Made by a program: the position numbers and the translations under genes. From assembly GCA_963790775.1 (NCBI GenBank), contig CAWBPR010000024.1:121718-185717 (forward strand): a stretch of DNA of 64,000 nucleotides, read 5' to 3'. The notes beneath the pieces were generated by a model. It was not told the origin of the DNA. It made no database searches and was given only the letters and a program-made list of their open reading frames with translations. Shown here one piece after another: positions 1-8,966 of the stretch (the first letter of the stretch is position 1; each line of letters starts with the position of its first letter). Source of the stretch: JASJBU01 sp963790775. Its GTDB lineage: Bacteria; Pseudomonadota; Gammaproteobacteria; Chromatiales; Chromatiaceae.

Positions 1-1556
1 TGGATGCCAATCATGGTGTTGATGATGAACTCCAGGCGGGCCAGGCCTATGCCGGCATTGGGTAAGCGGCAGAAATTGAAGGCGCTGTTCGGGTTGGCTA
101 CATTCATCATGATCTTGGTGGCCATCTCCGGCAGCTCAACTACTTCACCCTGCTGGATGCTGAAATCGAGTATGCCGGCATAGATAAATCCATCATTGCC
201 TTCGGCGCAGGAGACGGTCACCTGCTGTCCGTCCGACAGGGTCTCAGTGGCGTCGCCACAACCGACCACCGCAGGGATGCCAAGTTCGCGGGCGATAATC
301 GCAGCATGGCAGGTGCGGCCTCCACGATTGGTGACAATGGCAGACGCCCGCTTCATCACCGGCTCCCAGTCCGGATCGGTCATGTCGGTAATCAGCACAT
401 CGCCTTTCTCGACGCGGGACATCTCGGATGTGTCATGGATGATCTTGGCGACACCGGCGCCGATGCGTTGCCCGATGGCGCGACCCTCAGCCAGAATTTT
501 GCCTTTCTCATGCAGCTCGAAACGCTCCACCTTGGCGCTGTCCACGCGGGACTCCACGGTCTCAGGACGCGCCTGCAGGATATACAGTTGACCGTCGCTG
601 CCGTCCAGACCCCACTCGATATCCATCGGGCGTCCATAGTGGCGCTCGATAATCAGCGCCTGTCTGGCCAGGCTCTCCACCTGCTCGTCAGTCAGGGAGA
701 ACTTCCTGCGGTCTGCTTCAGGGACATCAAGAGTCGCCACACTCTCTTCCGCTGTTTGTCCATACACCATCTTGATCGCTTTGCTGCCCAGCCTGCGCCG
801 CAGCACGGCAGGGCGGTGTGCATCCAGATTTGCTTTGTAGACGTAAAACTCATCCGGATTCACCGCACCCTGCACCACCGTTTCCCCCAGTCCATAGGAG
901 CTGGTGATGAAGATGACACCGTCGAAGCCGGATTCCGTATCCAGGGTGAACATCACCCCGGCGGCGCCTATATCGGATCTGACCATGCGCTGCACGCCCG
1001 CAGAGAGACAGACGTCGGCATGCGCAAAACCCTGATGCACGCGGTAAGCGATGGCGCGATCGTTGTAGAGCGAGGCGAAAACCTGCTTCACCGCCGTCAG
1101 GATATTGTCGGCGCCGCTGATATTCAGATAGGTTTCCTGCTGCCCGGCAAAAGAGGCATCCGGAAGGTCCTCTGCAGTGGCCGACGAGCGTACCGCTACA
1201 GCGGGCTCTTCATCAGGCCTTCCCGCCAGCTTCCGATAGGCCGAAAGGATCGCCTTTTCCAAGGTTTCCGGTAGCTTGGAATCGATAACCCATTTCCGGA
1301 TGGTGTTGCCTGCGACTGCCAGCGCTTCGACGTCTTCAATATCCAGTTGGGTCAGGATTGAGTCGATGCGCTCGCCCAGCTGGTTATATTCGATGAACTC
1401 GCGAAATGCATCGGCGGTGGTGGCGAAACCACCGGGTACACTCACCCCGGAATGGGCAAGGCCACTGATCATCTCACCCAATGAGGCATTCTTGCCGCCT
1501 ACCTGTTCGACATGCTGCATGCCGAGATCTTCAAACCAGAGGATATGTTCGTTCAC
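1..1556 (-). CDS. ppsA: phosphoenolpyruvate synthase, N-terminal two thirds (runs off the window)
   Basis: Converts pyruvate, ATP and water to PEP, AMP and phosphate in the cytosol, the entry to gluconeogenesis. About 518 residues are visible of a family length near 790; the reading frame stays open through base 1. The N-terminus has the ATP-binding pattern VGGKNASLGEM, and the central phosphohistidine motif GGRTCHAAIIAREL is present with the histidine near residue 417 (codon at 308-306). The visible end, RLPNAGIGLARLEF, is characteristic of the family's PEP/pyruvate domain. The start is taken as GTG at 1556, with AGAGG about ten bases upstream; an ATG further upstream is followed at once by a stop. 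Large plus-strand open frames over this stretch are shadows. Divergent from the zinc finger gene. Confidence 0.93.
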   Translation of the reverse strand, partial: MNEHILWFEDLGMQHVEQVGGKNASLGEMISGLAHSGVSVPGGFATTADAFREFIEYNQLGERIDSILTQLDIEDVEALAVAGNTIRKWVIDSKLPETLEKAILSAYRKLAGRPDEEPAVAVRSSATAEDLPDASFAGQQETYLNISGADNILTAVKQVFASLYNDRAIAYRVHQGFAHADVCLSAGVQRMVRSDIGAAGVMFTLDTESGFDGVIFITSSYGLGETVVQGAVNPDEFYVYKANLDAHRPAVLRRRLGSKAIKMVYGQTAEESVATLDVPEADRRKFSLTDEQVESLARQALIIERHYGRPMDIEWGLDGSDGQLYILQARPETVESRVDSAKVERFELHEKGKILAEGRAIGQRIGAGVAKIIHDTSEMSRVEKGDVLITDMTDPDWEPVMKRASAIVTNRGGRTCHAAIIARELGIPAVVGCGDATETLSDGQQVTVSCAEGNDGFIYAGILDFSIQQGEVVELPEMATKIMMNVANPNSAFNFCRLPNAGIGLARLEFIINTMIGI

Positions 1557-2011
1557 TGTGCTGCCTCTATTCTTGGAATTGTCGGATGTACTGCACATGG
1601 ATGGATCCCCCGATTATTTATGAACGTTGTAACCCAGGGTGACTCAAAAAGAGAATTAATCCTAGTACTCCGCCAAGGATATATTATAGGGTTCAGCGTT
1701 ACTGTGGTGTTTCGCCACAAGGCAGAGCGCGCAGGCAATGGCCCGAGTCCTTTGCAAGAAGTGTAACGCAGCCATGTGCGCTGACAGACCAACTGAACTC
1801 ATCAATATAACCTTGACGGAGTACAAGTCTAGACTCTCTTATCCCGATCAAGTGTAAACTTCAGGCCATCACTCTTCTATGCGATGCACTAAATAGAAAT
1901 TATTTAAATTCCATTTATCACAAAAATATTCTTAATAACAATGAATTACAATAATGATATTCAGTATTGCATGTATTGGTCTGCAACCTCTTTGACGTTC
2001 ACGGGCGTTCC
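1557..2011. promoter_or_regulatory. divergent intergenic region, ppsA / zinc finger gene
   Basis: No gene is seen in this stretch of about 450 bases. It becomes AT-rich towards its right end. A plus-strand TTGACG at 1813-1818 followed by the palindrome AGTCTAGACT and TCTTAT could be a weak sigma-70 promoter, but the -10 match is poor. Both flanking genes must be transcribed from here. Confidence 0.3.
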
Positions 2012-2368
2012 GTGAAGCGACTGCAGGCCTCAGAGTTACTGCATTTTCAGGAGCTTTTGGAATTGCGCCAGGCTGAACTGCAACAGGTTGCAGAGACCGG
2101 CAGAGCCGCTGCTGGCACGGTAAAACTGGATCAGAGTGCGGTAGGCCGGCTGTCCCGCATGGATGCCTTGCAGGTCCAGGCGATGTCGCAGGAAACCAAC
2201 CGCAGGAGGGCGCTCGAACTGCAAAGAATATGCGCCGCTCTGAAACGACTCGCGGCAGGTGAATACGGCTATTGTCTGACTTGTGATGAGCCGATTGCCA
2301 GAGGCAGGCTCGAGTTTGATCCTGCAGTCACGCTGTGCATCGATTGCGCCAGTAAGGGAGAGACCTGA
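2012..2368 (+). CDS. TraR/DksA-family C4 zinc finger protein
   Basis: A protein of about 118 residues with a helical N-terminal half (FQELLELRQAELQQ) and a C-terminal four-cysteine zinc finger, CLTCDEPIARGRLEFDP followed by CIDC, the arrangement of the DksA/TraR family. Such proteins bind RNA polymerase through the secondary channel or act as small regulators; this one is shorter than DksA (about 150) and its target is unknown. The segment VGRLSRMDALQVQAM is typical of the short stand-alone members. The start is uncertain: GTG at 2012 gives the usual family N-terminus, while an in-frame TTG at 1967 would add 15 residues; neither has a good ribosome binding site. Confidence 0.8.
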   Translation: MKRLQASELLHFQELLELRQAELQQVAETGRAAAGTVKLDQSAVGRLSRMDALQVQAMSQETNRRRALELQRICAALKRLAAGEYGYCLTCDEPIARGRLEFDPAVTLCIDCASKGET

Positions 2369-2403
2369 TGAGTGGAGGGACATATCATGGGATCAGGCCT
2401 GAA

Positions 2404-3027
2404 CTAGCTGTTAGGATAGACGGCAGTCAGTTCCCGATAGATATCCTCACTGAATGAAGTACTGTCCGGGTTCAAGCGGGTGAGAATATCCACCAGATGC
2501 TCATTGTCCTCCCGGCCATGCCAGATCTTCTGGTAGTGCCCCTCTTTGTAGCCATGGTCCTGGCGGAAAAAGTTGAGCACATTCTTGCCGATGTACATTC
2601 TGTGGAGATCATTGAAGTCCATCCCGGCAAGCCGCATGATGCCGGCAAAGATCGAAATGTTGGCGCCATGGGTCTCAATAGCCGTTTTTGCCAGATCCTC
2701 GATAGCGCTCCGAAGGTCAGTCGAATTCACCGGTTGCTGGAGTTGTTCCGCAATCATCGCGGCAGTCTGCTGCATGGCGTGACCCTGCATCAACTTTGCG
2801 CTGAGCGTGAAGTGCCAGATGTCCACGATCTCCAGCTTGACCTGCTCGATATCGGGTTTCTGATGTTTCCACCACTTCCAGCCGTAATGGTCGAGCATCT
2901 CGGCGCACTCGGTCCAGATCGCCCGATACCAGGGAAAGTCCGCCTCGCGCCAGGCTTGATTGACTTTACGATTCATCGCATCCTGCATTTCGAGCATTTC
3001 GAGCATTTTTAGTATCTTGGTTTGCAT
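2404..3027 (-). CDS. dimeric all-alpha dUTPase (dUTP diphosphatase)
   Basis: Hydrolyses dUTP to dUMP and pyrophosphate, keeping uracil out of DNA and supplying dUMP for thymidylate synthesis. The 207-residue protein has the metal-binding acidic pairs of the MazG-like/dimeric dUTPase fold: ExxE at residues 40-43 and ExxD in EIVDIWHF at 66-69. It also has the family signature KNVLNFFRQDHGYKEG near 148-163. It is unrelated to the trimeric Dut enzyme. The N-terminus is rich in KxLEMLEMQ. It is transcribed towards the zinc finger gene, with only 35 bases between their stops, and stands alone. Confidence 0.88.
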   Translation of the reverse strand: MQTKILKMLEMLEMQDAMNRKVNQAWREADFPWYRAIWTECAEMLDHYGWKWWKHQKPDIEQVKLEIVDIWHFTLSAKLMQGHAMQQTAAMIAEQLQQPVNSTDLRSAIEDLAKTAIETHGANISIFAGIMRLAGMDFNDLHRMYIGKNVLNFFRQDHGYKEGHYQKIWHGREDNEHLVDILTRLNPDSTSFSEDIYRELTAVYPNS

Positions 3028-3395
3028 TTCAGTTCAGGTGTTCTGCATCTACTGTGTGGTTTGTGATGATGATTCGAGAGATAAATACAAGGCCCGCACT
3101 ATAGCTTCAGTCATGCATGGAATACAGGTTTAATGACAATCTGCATCCTGTGTCCTGATGCGCGAAACGGCTCCTGGCTGTAGTGCTTCTCGGCCGGGAG
3201 ACAAGAAGGTGATAATCTAAGGCGAGCTGAACTTTCAGCAAGGGACAAAAGTGTCTGCAGGTTCTGTAAATTCTGCAGCATCGAGACAGGGTGGCTGGAA
3301 CAGGTTAAATGTGCTGAATCTGATTCCTCCCAAAAAAAGTCCTTTCTTGACTATACTGCAGTGACAAATCGAATAATTAAATTCTCATTTTTTAT
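3028..3395. promoter_or_regulatory. intergenic region upstream of sdhC
   Basis: No gene is seen. This region must hold the promoters of the dUTPase (minus) and sdh operon (plus). A plus-strand TTGACT near 3350 with an AT-rich GAATAATTAAAT about 18 bases on is a possible sdh promoter; the match is partial. The sdhC start at 3396 is preceded by an AT-rich leader without a clear Shine-Dalgarno sequence. Confidence 0.3.
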
Positions 3396-3772
3396 ATGGC
3401 TTTACAAGATACAAGACCGGTCTTTCTCAATCTGCTGAAAATCAAACTCCCGTTGATGGGGCTGGTGTCAATCGGCCATCGCATCACCGGAGTGTTGCTT
3501 TTTCTTTCCATTCCGGTGCTGCTCTATCTGCTGGGCCTGTCCCTGTCTGGCGAGGCGGGTTTTGCTCAAGCAGTGACAATCATCCAGTCCCTCACGTTCA
3601 AGCTCTTTGCGCTGCTGGTGATTTGGTCGTTGATGCATCATCTGCTGGCGGGGATTCGCTACTTGTTGCTCGACCTGGATATCGGCGTCCAGCTGCCCCA
3701 GGCGAGAACTTCCGCGATTACGGTATTTATCGGCGGGTTGCTGTTGGCGCTTGCCGGCGGGTTCTCTTATGA
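3396..3772 (+). CDS. sdhC: succinate dehydrogenase cytochrome b556 subunit, with a one-base shift near its end
   Basis: Membrane anchor of complex II that carries haem b with SdhD and helps form the quinone site. It shows the family start RPVFLNLLKIKLP, then the SIGHRITGVLL motif and three membrane segments; MHHLLAGIRYLLLD carries the haem-ligand histidine region. As read, the frame continues beyond the third helix to 3893, deep into sdhD. Adding one G to the GGG run at 3759-3761 would instead end the protein as ..GGVLL with TGA at 3770-3772, overlapping the sdhD ATG in the classic ATGA arrangement and giving the usual length near 125 residues. I therefore give the corrected end and regard the long version as an artefact or a recent mutation. 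Confidence 0.85.
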
Positions 3773-4113
3773 GCAGACAGATGGCGGGGTTTCAGGCCTG
3801 GTTTCTGCAGCGTCTCACTGCAGTCTATCTCGGCATCTTCATGCCCCTGGCGCTTTTCTATCTGCTCATCAAGCCACCCGCCAGCTATGCTGACTGGCTG
3901 AGCACCCTGAGTAATCCCTGGGTCTTCTTGTCTGTGCTGCTGTTTGCACTGGCGGCCCTGCTGCATGCCTGGATCGGTATGCGGGACATCGTCATAGACT
4001 ATGTGAAACCGTTCAGCGTGAGGATGGTCGTGTTACTGTTGATCGGGGTCTCTCTCATCGTATCCGGCTTCTGGACGGTGACGATCCTGCTAACCGCTAT
4101 AAAAATTTTTTGA
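3769..4113 (+). CDS. sdhD: succinate dehydrogenase hydrophobic membrane anchor subunit
   Basis: Second membrane anchor of complex II. About 114 residues with the family pattern GFQAWFLQRLTAVYLGIF at the start and three hydrophobic helices; HAWIGMRDIVIDYVKP carries the conserved haem-ligand histidine and the RDIVIDY stretch typical of SdhD. ATG at 3769 is chosen because it would overlap the repaired sdhC stop by four bases; an in-frame TTG at 3751 would add six residues. It is followed 13 bases later by sdhA. Confidence 0.88.
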   Translation: MSRQMAGFQAWFLQRLTAVYLGIFMPLALFYLLIKPPASYADWLSTLSNPWVFLSVLLFALAALLHAWIGMRDIVIDYVKPFSVRMVVLLLIGVSLIVSGFWTVTILLTAIKIF

Positions 4114-4126
4114 GTGAGATGAATCT

Positions 4127-5880
4127 ATGCCACTAGCCCGAAGACGCTTCGACAGCCTTATCATTGGCGCCGGAGGTGCAGGCTTGCGGGCCGCCCTGCA
4201 GCTCGCAGAGGCCAACTGCGGGTAGCGGTAGTTTCCAAGGTGTTTCCCACCCGGTCACACACCGTGGCGGCGCAGGGCGGCATCAACGCGGCACTGGCCA
4301 ATGTGACCCCGGATAACTGGCACTGGCACATGTATGACACCGTCAAGGGGAGCGATTATCTGGGGGATCAGGACTCCATAGAATTCATGTGCCGTGAAGC
4401 TCCGCAGATTGTTTATGAACTGGAGCACTTCGGGGTGCCATTCTCACGCCTCGACAATGGCCGTATCTATCAACGGGCCTTTGGCGGGCAGAGTCAGGAC
4501 TTCGGGGGAGCCCAGGCCAACCGCACCTGTGCGGCGGCGGATCGCACCGGACATGCGATTTTACACTCCCTCTACCAGCAGAATATCCGTGCGAATACCC
4601 ATTTCTTCGATGAATATTTCGCCATCGACTTGATACGCCACGCGGATGGCGAGTTTCAGGGCGCTCTGGTAATGGATATTGCCAGCGGTGAGCCGTTGCT
4701 GATCGAGGCCCGCACCATCCTGCTCGCCACCGGCGGCTGCGGCCAGTTGTTCCGCACCAACACCAACGCGCATATCAACACCGGTGATGGCATGGCGATG
4801 GCGTTACGCGCCGGTATCCCGATTCAGGATATGGAGTTTTTCCAGTTTCACCCCACCGGCATTGCCGGTAAGGGGCTGCTGATCACCGAAGGCGCCAGAG
4901 GGGAGGGCGGTCATCTGCTGAATGGCGATGGGGAGCGCTTCATGGAGCGCTATGCCCCGAACGCCAAGGAACTTGCGAGCCGGGATGTGGTGAGCCGGGC
5001 CATCTCGACCGAGATCAGAGAGGGGCGGGGGTGTGGTCCGGATAAGGACCATGTGCTGCTCAAAATCGATCATCTGGGTGAGGAGGTGGTGGCCAAACGC
5101 CTGCCGGGCATCCGTGAAACAGTGAAAACCTTTCTGCATATCGATCCGGCCAAGCAGCCGATTCCGGTGTTCCCCACCGCGCACTACGTAATGGGGGGCA
5201 TACCCACCGACCGTTTTGGCCAGGTTTTCGCCTCGGCGACCCAGGATTTAGCACCCGGTCTCTATGCGGCCGGTGAGTGCGCCTGTGTCTCGATACATGG
5301 CGCCAATCGACTGGGTGGCAACTCGTTGCTCGATATTCTGGTGTTCGGCCGCTCGGCGGGCAACAGCATCATTGAGTATCTAGCCCAAAACAAGACCCAG
5401 CGTCCGCTCTCCGAAGAGGGAATTGAGCGGGGGATGCGCCGTCTGGATCGCTGGGATCAGCCGGGTGAGGGTGAATCGGTGGATGTGCTGCGCAGCGACC
5501 TGAAGCGTATCATGGAGACGCATTGCGGGGTTTTCAGGAATGCAGAGGTGATGCGCGAGGGGGTTGTGGAGCTTGGCAAGCTGCGTGCCCGTATGCCCGA
5601 TGTGAGGCTGCGGGATACCAGCCGAGTCTTCAATACAGCGCGTATCGAGGCGCTGGAACTGGAGAATCTGATGGACATCGCGATGGCCACCATGATGTCG
5701 GCGGAGGTTCGGCAGGAGAGCCGCGGCGCCCATTCCCGCATCGATTATCCGGAGCGGGATGATCAGAACTGGCTGAAACACACGCTCTATTATCTGCAGG
5801 GCGACCGCCTGGAATTCAAAGCGGTTCAGACCCAGCCGTTATCGGTTGAAACCTTTCCGCCCAAGCCGCGTGTCTATTGA
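4127..5880 (+). CDS. sdhA: succinate dehydrogenase flavoprotein subunit, interrupted by a one-base shift
   Basis: Catalytic subunit oxidising succinate to fumarate with covalently bound FAD. The start at 4127 reads MPLARRRFDSLIIGAGGAGLR, the FAD-binding Rossmann motif, but the frame stops at 4223-4225 after 32 residues. The rest, starting KVFPTRSHTVAAQGG with the FAD-linked histidine, lies in the +1 frame from about 4217 to 5880. Restoring one C at AAC|TG (4216-4217) would give NLRVAVVSK and a continuous protein of normal length near 584. Further motifs are present: HPTGI, the REGRGCGPDKDHV region, and the C-terminal HSRIDYPERDD. The only broken point is the missing base, so a sequence error is more likely than a pseudogene. 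Confidence 0.9.
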
Positions 5881-5894
5881 GTGGGGCTCATTTC

Positions 5895-6590
5895 ATGCAT
5901 TTCAAAATATACCGCTTCAACCCGGACCGAGATAATGAACCTTACATGCAGAACTATGAGCTGAGCGAGGTGAAGCCCGGAATGATGCTGCGGGATGCCC
6001 TGCTGGCGTTGAAGGCGCAGGATGAGAGCCTGACCTTCCGCCACTCCTGCGGGGAAGGTGTGTGTGGTTCCGACGGCCTGAACGTCAACGGACGCAATTG
6101 TCTGGCCTGTATCACCCCGGTTGCCGGGATGAAACAGCCCATCGAGGTGCGGCCCTTTCCCGGCATGCCGGTAGTCCGTGATCTGGTGGTGGATATGGAG
6201 CCTTTCTACCGCCAGTATCGTGCGGTAAAACCCTATCTGCAACATCATGATCCGCAACCGGAGACTGAACTGCTGCAGAGTCCGCAGGAGCGCGAAGAGC
6301 TGGATGGGCTTTACGAATGCATACTCTGTGGCTGCTGCTCTACAGCCTGCCCCTCGTTCTGGTGGAATCCGGATAAATATCTGGGGCCTGCAGCCTTGCT
6401 GCAAGCCTGGCGATTTCTGGCCGACAGTCGCGATCAGGCGACGGATGAGCGGCTGGATGCACTGGACGGCCCCTACAAAATGTTCCGCTGCCACAGCATC
6501 ATGAGCTGTGTTGATGTCTGTCCCAAAGGGCTCAACCCCACCCAGGCCATCGGCCATATAAAAACCCTGATGCTCAAGAAATCGGTTTGA
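5895..6590 (+). CDS. sdhB: succinate dehydrogenase iron-sulfur subunit
   Basis: Carries electrons from SdhA to the quinone site through three clusters. About 231 residues: a plant-type [2Fe-2S] ferredoxin domain (CGEGVCGSDGLNVNGRNCLAC) and a C-terminal domain with CILCGCCSTACPS and CHSIMSCVDVCPKG for the [4Fe-4S] and [3Fe-4S] clusters. The ATG at 5895 is preferred over an overlapping TTG at 5877 because it matches the family N-terminus (HFKIYRFNP) and has GGGG about ten bases upstream. It follows sdhA by 14 bases and is the last gene of the sdhCDAB operon. Confidence 0.95.
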   Translation: MHFKIYRFNPDRDNEPYMQNYELSEVKPGMMLRDALLALKAQDESLTFRHSCGEGVCGSDGLNVNGRNCLACITPVAGMKQPIEVRPFPGMPVVRDLVVDMEPFYRQYRAVKPYLQHHDPQPETELLQSPQEREELDGLYECILCGCCSTACPSFWWNPDKYLGPAALLQAWRFLADSRDQATDERLDALDGPYKMFRCHSIMSCVDVCPKGLNPTQAIGHIKTLMLKKSV

Positions 6591-6620
6591 CCCGGGCGAT
6601 GGGTTTAGCAAAACATGTGA

Positions 6621-7016
6621 CTACCTGCTGTCCAGGCGCAGCTTCAGATACCCGGTCTGCGGGTGATCATAACCGGGTAATTTAAGCTGCAGGTCCGCCT
6701 TCATCGCGTCATCCGCTAGCTGCCAGTTTTTCCGGTCATAGCTGACCCACTCTTTATAGACATAGATATCCTGTCTGGGTGTTACGCTCAGGGTCTTCAT
6801 ATCATCTGCGATGAACAGATTCCCGCCAAAGGTTACGGGCGTGTCGATGGCGATGCCGTGAGGAAAATGCAGGATGTATTCGCCATCCGCGGGAACGCTG
6901 TTGCCGAAGGGGATGAGCGGCAGCCTGGTGAACTCGTCGGCGGTGGGACGTTCGATGGATGCGCAACCGCCGGTAAGCAGTAGGACACTGGAAAATAATA
7001 AAGTTTTCAGTTTCAT
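6621..7016 (-). CDS. small lipoprotein of unknown function
   Basis: A 131-residue protein with a lipoprotein signal peptide: a lysine-containing N-terminus, a hydrophobic stretch and the lipobox LLTGGC with the acylated cysteine near residue 18. The mature part is soluble and beta-rich in appearance, with no motif that I recognise. It lies 23 bases downstream of the winged-helix gene on the same strand, so it is likely the third gene of a regulator / membrane protein / lipoprotein operon. Confidence 0.7.
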   Translation of the reverse strand: MKLKTLLFSSVLLLTGGCASIERPTADEFTRLPLIPFGNSVPADGEYILHFPHGIAIDTPVTFGGNLFIADDMKTLSVTPRQDIYVYKEWVSYDRKNWQLADDAMKADLQLKLPGYDHPQTGYLKLRLDSR

Positions 7017-7039
7017 GGGGGACTCCTGTCATGGTTTGT

Positions 7040-7384
7040 TCAGCTTGTCTGGGGGGATGGGCCGGGCAGGGCGTTTTCCTCCACAGCATCACTTGCCGGT
7101 TCTGGAAAGAGTGCCTGCAGGGTTTGAATATATGCCTGAAGCGCTTCCCGGCCCTGTTCCGAGAGCAGGTAGAGCGTTTGCGGTCTGCCTCTGCCCTGTT
7201 GTTTGCGGGCCAGCAGATAACCGGCGCTCAGCAGTTTCTTGATGTGGCCTTCCAGATTGCCATCGGTGACCTCCAGCACCTGCTTCAGCTCCGTGAAGGT
7301 GGTTTCACCTCTCGCCGCCAGGTAGGCGGTCAGGCGGGTGCGAATCGGCTGATGGAGGATGGGGTCCAGGTCAAATCGGTGCAT
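7040..7384 (-). CDS. small winged-helix transcriptional regulator
   Basis: A 114-residue protein. Residues about 8-85 form a winged helix of the type found in MarR/ArsR-like one-domain regulators: DPILHQPIRTRLTAYLAARG, the recognition region TFTELKQVLEVTDGNLEGHI, and a wing with RGRPQTLYLLSEQG. It starts four bases after the stop of the upstream membrane protein gene, so the two are translationally close. Two palindromes in the operon promoter (8464-8503) are the obvious candidate binding sites, implying autoregulation. The effector is unknown. The C-terminal 25 residues are proline-rich and probably disordered. Confidence 0.8.
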   Translation of the reverse strand: MHRFDLDPILHQPIRTRLTAYLAARGETTFTELKQVLEVTDGNLEGHIKKLLSAGYLLARKQQGRGRPQTLYLLSEQGREALQAYIQTLQALFPEPASDAVEENALPGPSPQTS

Positions 7385-7387
7385 GAT

Positions 7388-8440
7388 TCATTTCTCGAAT
7401 TGCAGCTTCAGACTAAGGTTCAGCTCCGGACCGTTTTCTGCGGACAACTTGCTCGTGACCTGCCAATCACGAACCCGATAGTCATAACCGGGTTTCCAGT
7501 GTCCATGATCAATGCGCACCCGGTTTTCAACCTCACCGGCACTGACTGGAATGGATATGGGGCGAATGAGCTGCATCTGCAGCCTGGCTTGATTCACTGG
7601 GATCAGGGTGTCGCCATCGAGGTTGATATGCAGCGGCAATTGGGTGCCGGCAGGTAGAGTGACAATCAGATCCTGTCCGCTGTGATCTGTGCTGCTCATC
7701 AGGTAGTCATCCAGAGAGACCTGGGGCCGGTCTGCGTAACTCGTCTGCTTGGAGAGATTGATGGCGATGGTGGCCGGGCTCAATACCAGCCCAAGCCAGA
7801 ACAGGCTGAGCAACAGTTCTCTGCGTCCTGTGCTGACAGATGTTCGGTTGACCAGGATCGAAAGCGTCGGCAGGCCGATACCAAAGGTGCTGGCCGCGAT
7901 CCACTCCTGCAGGTTGATTTCAGGAGAAGTTGCGAGCAGCGCAAGCCCGAGCAGTATGATCAGGCCGCCTCCCCAACTCAACATCTGGCGGGAAAAGAGA
8001 CCTTGGATGTAGATACCAAAACCGATCAGCACCAGTGTGATGCCATAGAAGAGGGAGCCGCCGCCATACAGGTTCATGCCGATGTTGATCACCACAATCA
8101 GGGCGATCAGCATCCACCATACCTTGGTGAGCTGCCGCTGCACAAACGAGAGGCTCTCATTCCGTGCGCGTCGGCGCTGGTCAGTCATGCGATAGTCCAG
8201 GACTCCGGCGCCGATGAGCACCAGTGAGATAAAGCTGTTCTGCCACAGCATGCGTGAAAACGGTTCGGTGAAACTCTCCCGGGAGAAGAGTTCCGGGACG
8301 AACAGGATGAGAAATGCCGCCGCCAGACCCCAGATGAAGAAGGTGTGCCTTTCCAGATGCACACTGGCATGCCCTGAAGCCAGCATGGTCTGGATAGCCC
8401 TGAGCTGATTCTGTCCTTTATTTTGTAACGAAGAGTGCAT
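7388..8440 (-). CDS. multi-pass membrane protein of unknown function
   Basis: A 350-residue protein. An N-terminal cytoplasmic part is followed by about six or seven hydrophobic segments in pairs (FFIWGLAAAFLILFVPELF, ISLVLIGAGVLDY, WWMLIALIVVINIGMNLY, GITLVLIGFGIYIQGLF, GGGLIILLGLALLA, GIGLPTLSILV, LLLSLFWLGLVLSPATIAI). A C-terminal extracytoplasmic domain of about 130 residues appears beta-rich. I do not recognise the family with certainty; the N-terminal half recalls membrane proteins paired with small PadR/MarR-like regulators. It is the first gene of a three-gene operon with the regulator and the lipoprotein. Confidence 0.7.
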   Translation of the reverse strand: MHSSLQNKGQNQLRAIQTMLASGHASVHLERHTFFIWGLAAAFLILFVPELFSRESFTEPFSRMLWQNSFISLVLIGAGVLDYRMTDQRRRARNESLSFVQRQLTKVWWMLIALIVVINIGMNLYGGGSLFYGITLVLIGFGIYIQGLFSRQMLSWGGGLIILLGLALLATSPEINLQEWIAASTFGIGLPTLSILVNRTSVSTGRRELLLSLFWLGLVLSPATIAINLSKQTSYADRPQVSLDDYLMSSTDHSGQDLIVTLPAGTQLPLHINLDGDTLIPVNQARLQMQLIRPISIPVSAGEVENRVRIDHGHWKPGYDYRVRDWQVTSKLSAENGPELNLSLKLQFEK

Positions 8441-8463
8441 GCTGTGAATCGTCCTGAATATTG

Positions 8464-8508
8464 ACTCTGAATTACAGAGTAATATAACTCTGTTTTTCAG
8501 AGTGTCAA
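8464..8508 (-). promoter_or_regulatory. promoter with two palindromic operators
   Basis: On the minus strand TTGACA (8508-8503) and TATATT (8486-8481) form a good -35/-10 pair with a 16-base spacer. Two palindromes share the arms ACTCTG and CAGAGT with five-base centres: 8487-8503 fills the spacer and overlaps the -35, and 8464-8480 lies directly downstream of the -10. Their centres are 23 bases apart, roughly two helical turns. This is the layout of a repressor that excludes RNA polymerase. The regulator encoded in the same operon (7040-7384) is the natural candidate to bind here. Confidence 0.75.
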
Positions 8509-8966
8509 GTTATCGTTTCAGATTAAGGGCTTCTGCAATTTAAAGGTGGTGGTGTGCCCCTTAACCCTGATTGCAGGGAAAAAGTCGAATACCGGATAAT
8601 TGTGGGGCCGATTTATGCAGTGATTCCGGCACTCGTGCCGCATAACCTAGTAAGTATGTTGGTTATAAGTGTTAATCGATTTTCCAACTCATCGTCAGAG
8701 AGGTATCCTTGATCCAGGTCATGGACAAGCTTTACGAGCAAAGTGTGTACTGGATCACATAATAATAACTGGTTTTTTTCGAATGGACTCTCGTTGCGGT
8801 CATTCTAAGAACCATGAGAGTTGACATTCTTTCATTAATTTTTATCTGTGCGACAATGGTCGTCGATGTATTCTTGGAGTGCATCACTTGGCTTGTCAGG
8901 AACAGAGGTTAGTTGAAAATTGTTACCTGTGTGTGCAACAGGTAAGACTCATGGGTGGAGCGACAT
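8509..8966. other. intergenic region without recognised genes
   Basis: About 450 bases between the membrane protein operon and the next gene. A GC-rich hairpin (GGCAC-TC-GTGCC) sits near 8629-8640 and a small CCCTG/CAGGG stem near 8563-8578. No coding region is convincing, and no known RNA family was recognised. Confidence 0.3.

Noticed and set aside
196..1274. Plus-strand open frames of 131 and 322 codons
   Set aside because: They lie antisense to ppsA, whose conserved motifs are read continuously on the minus strand.
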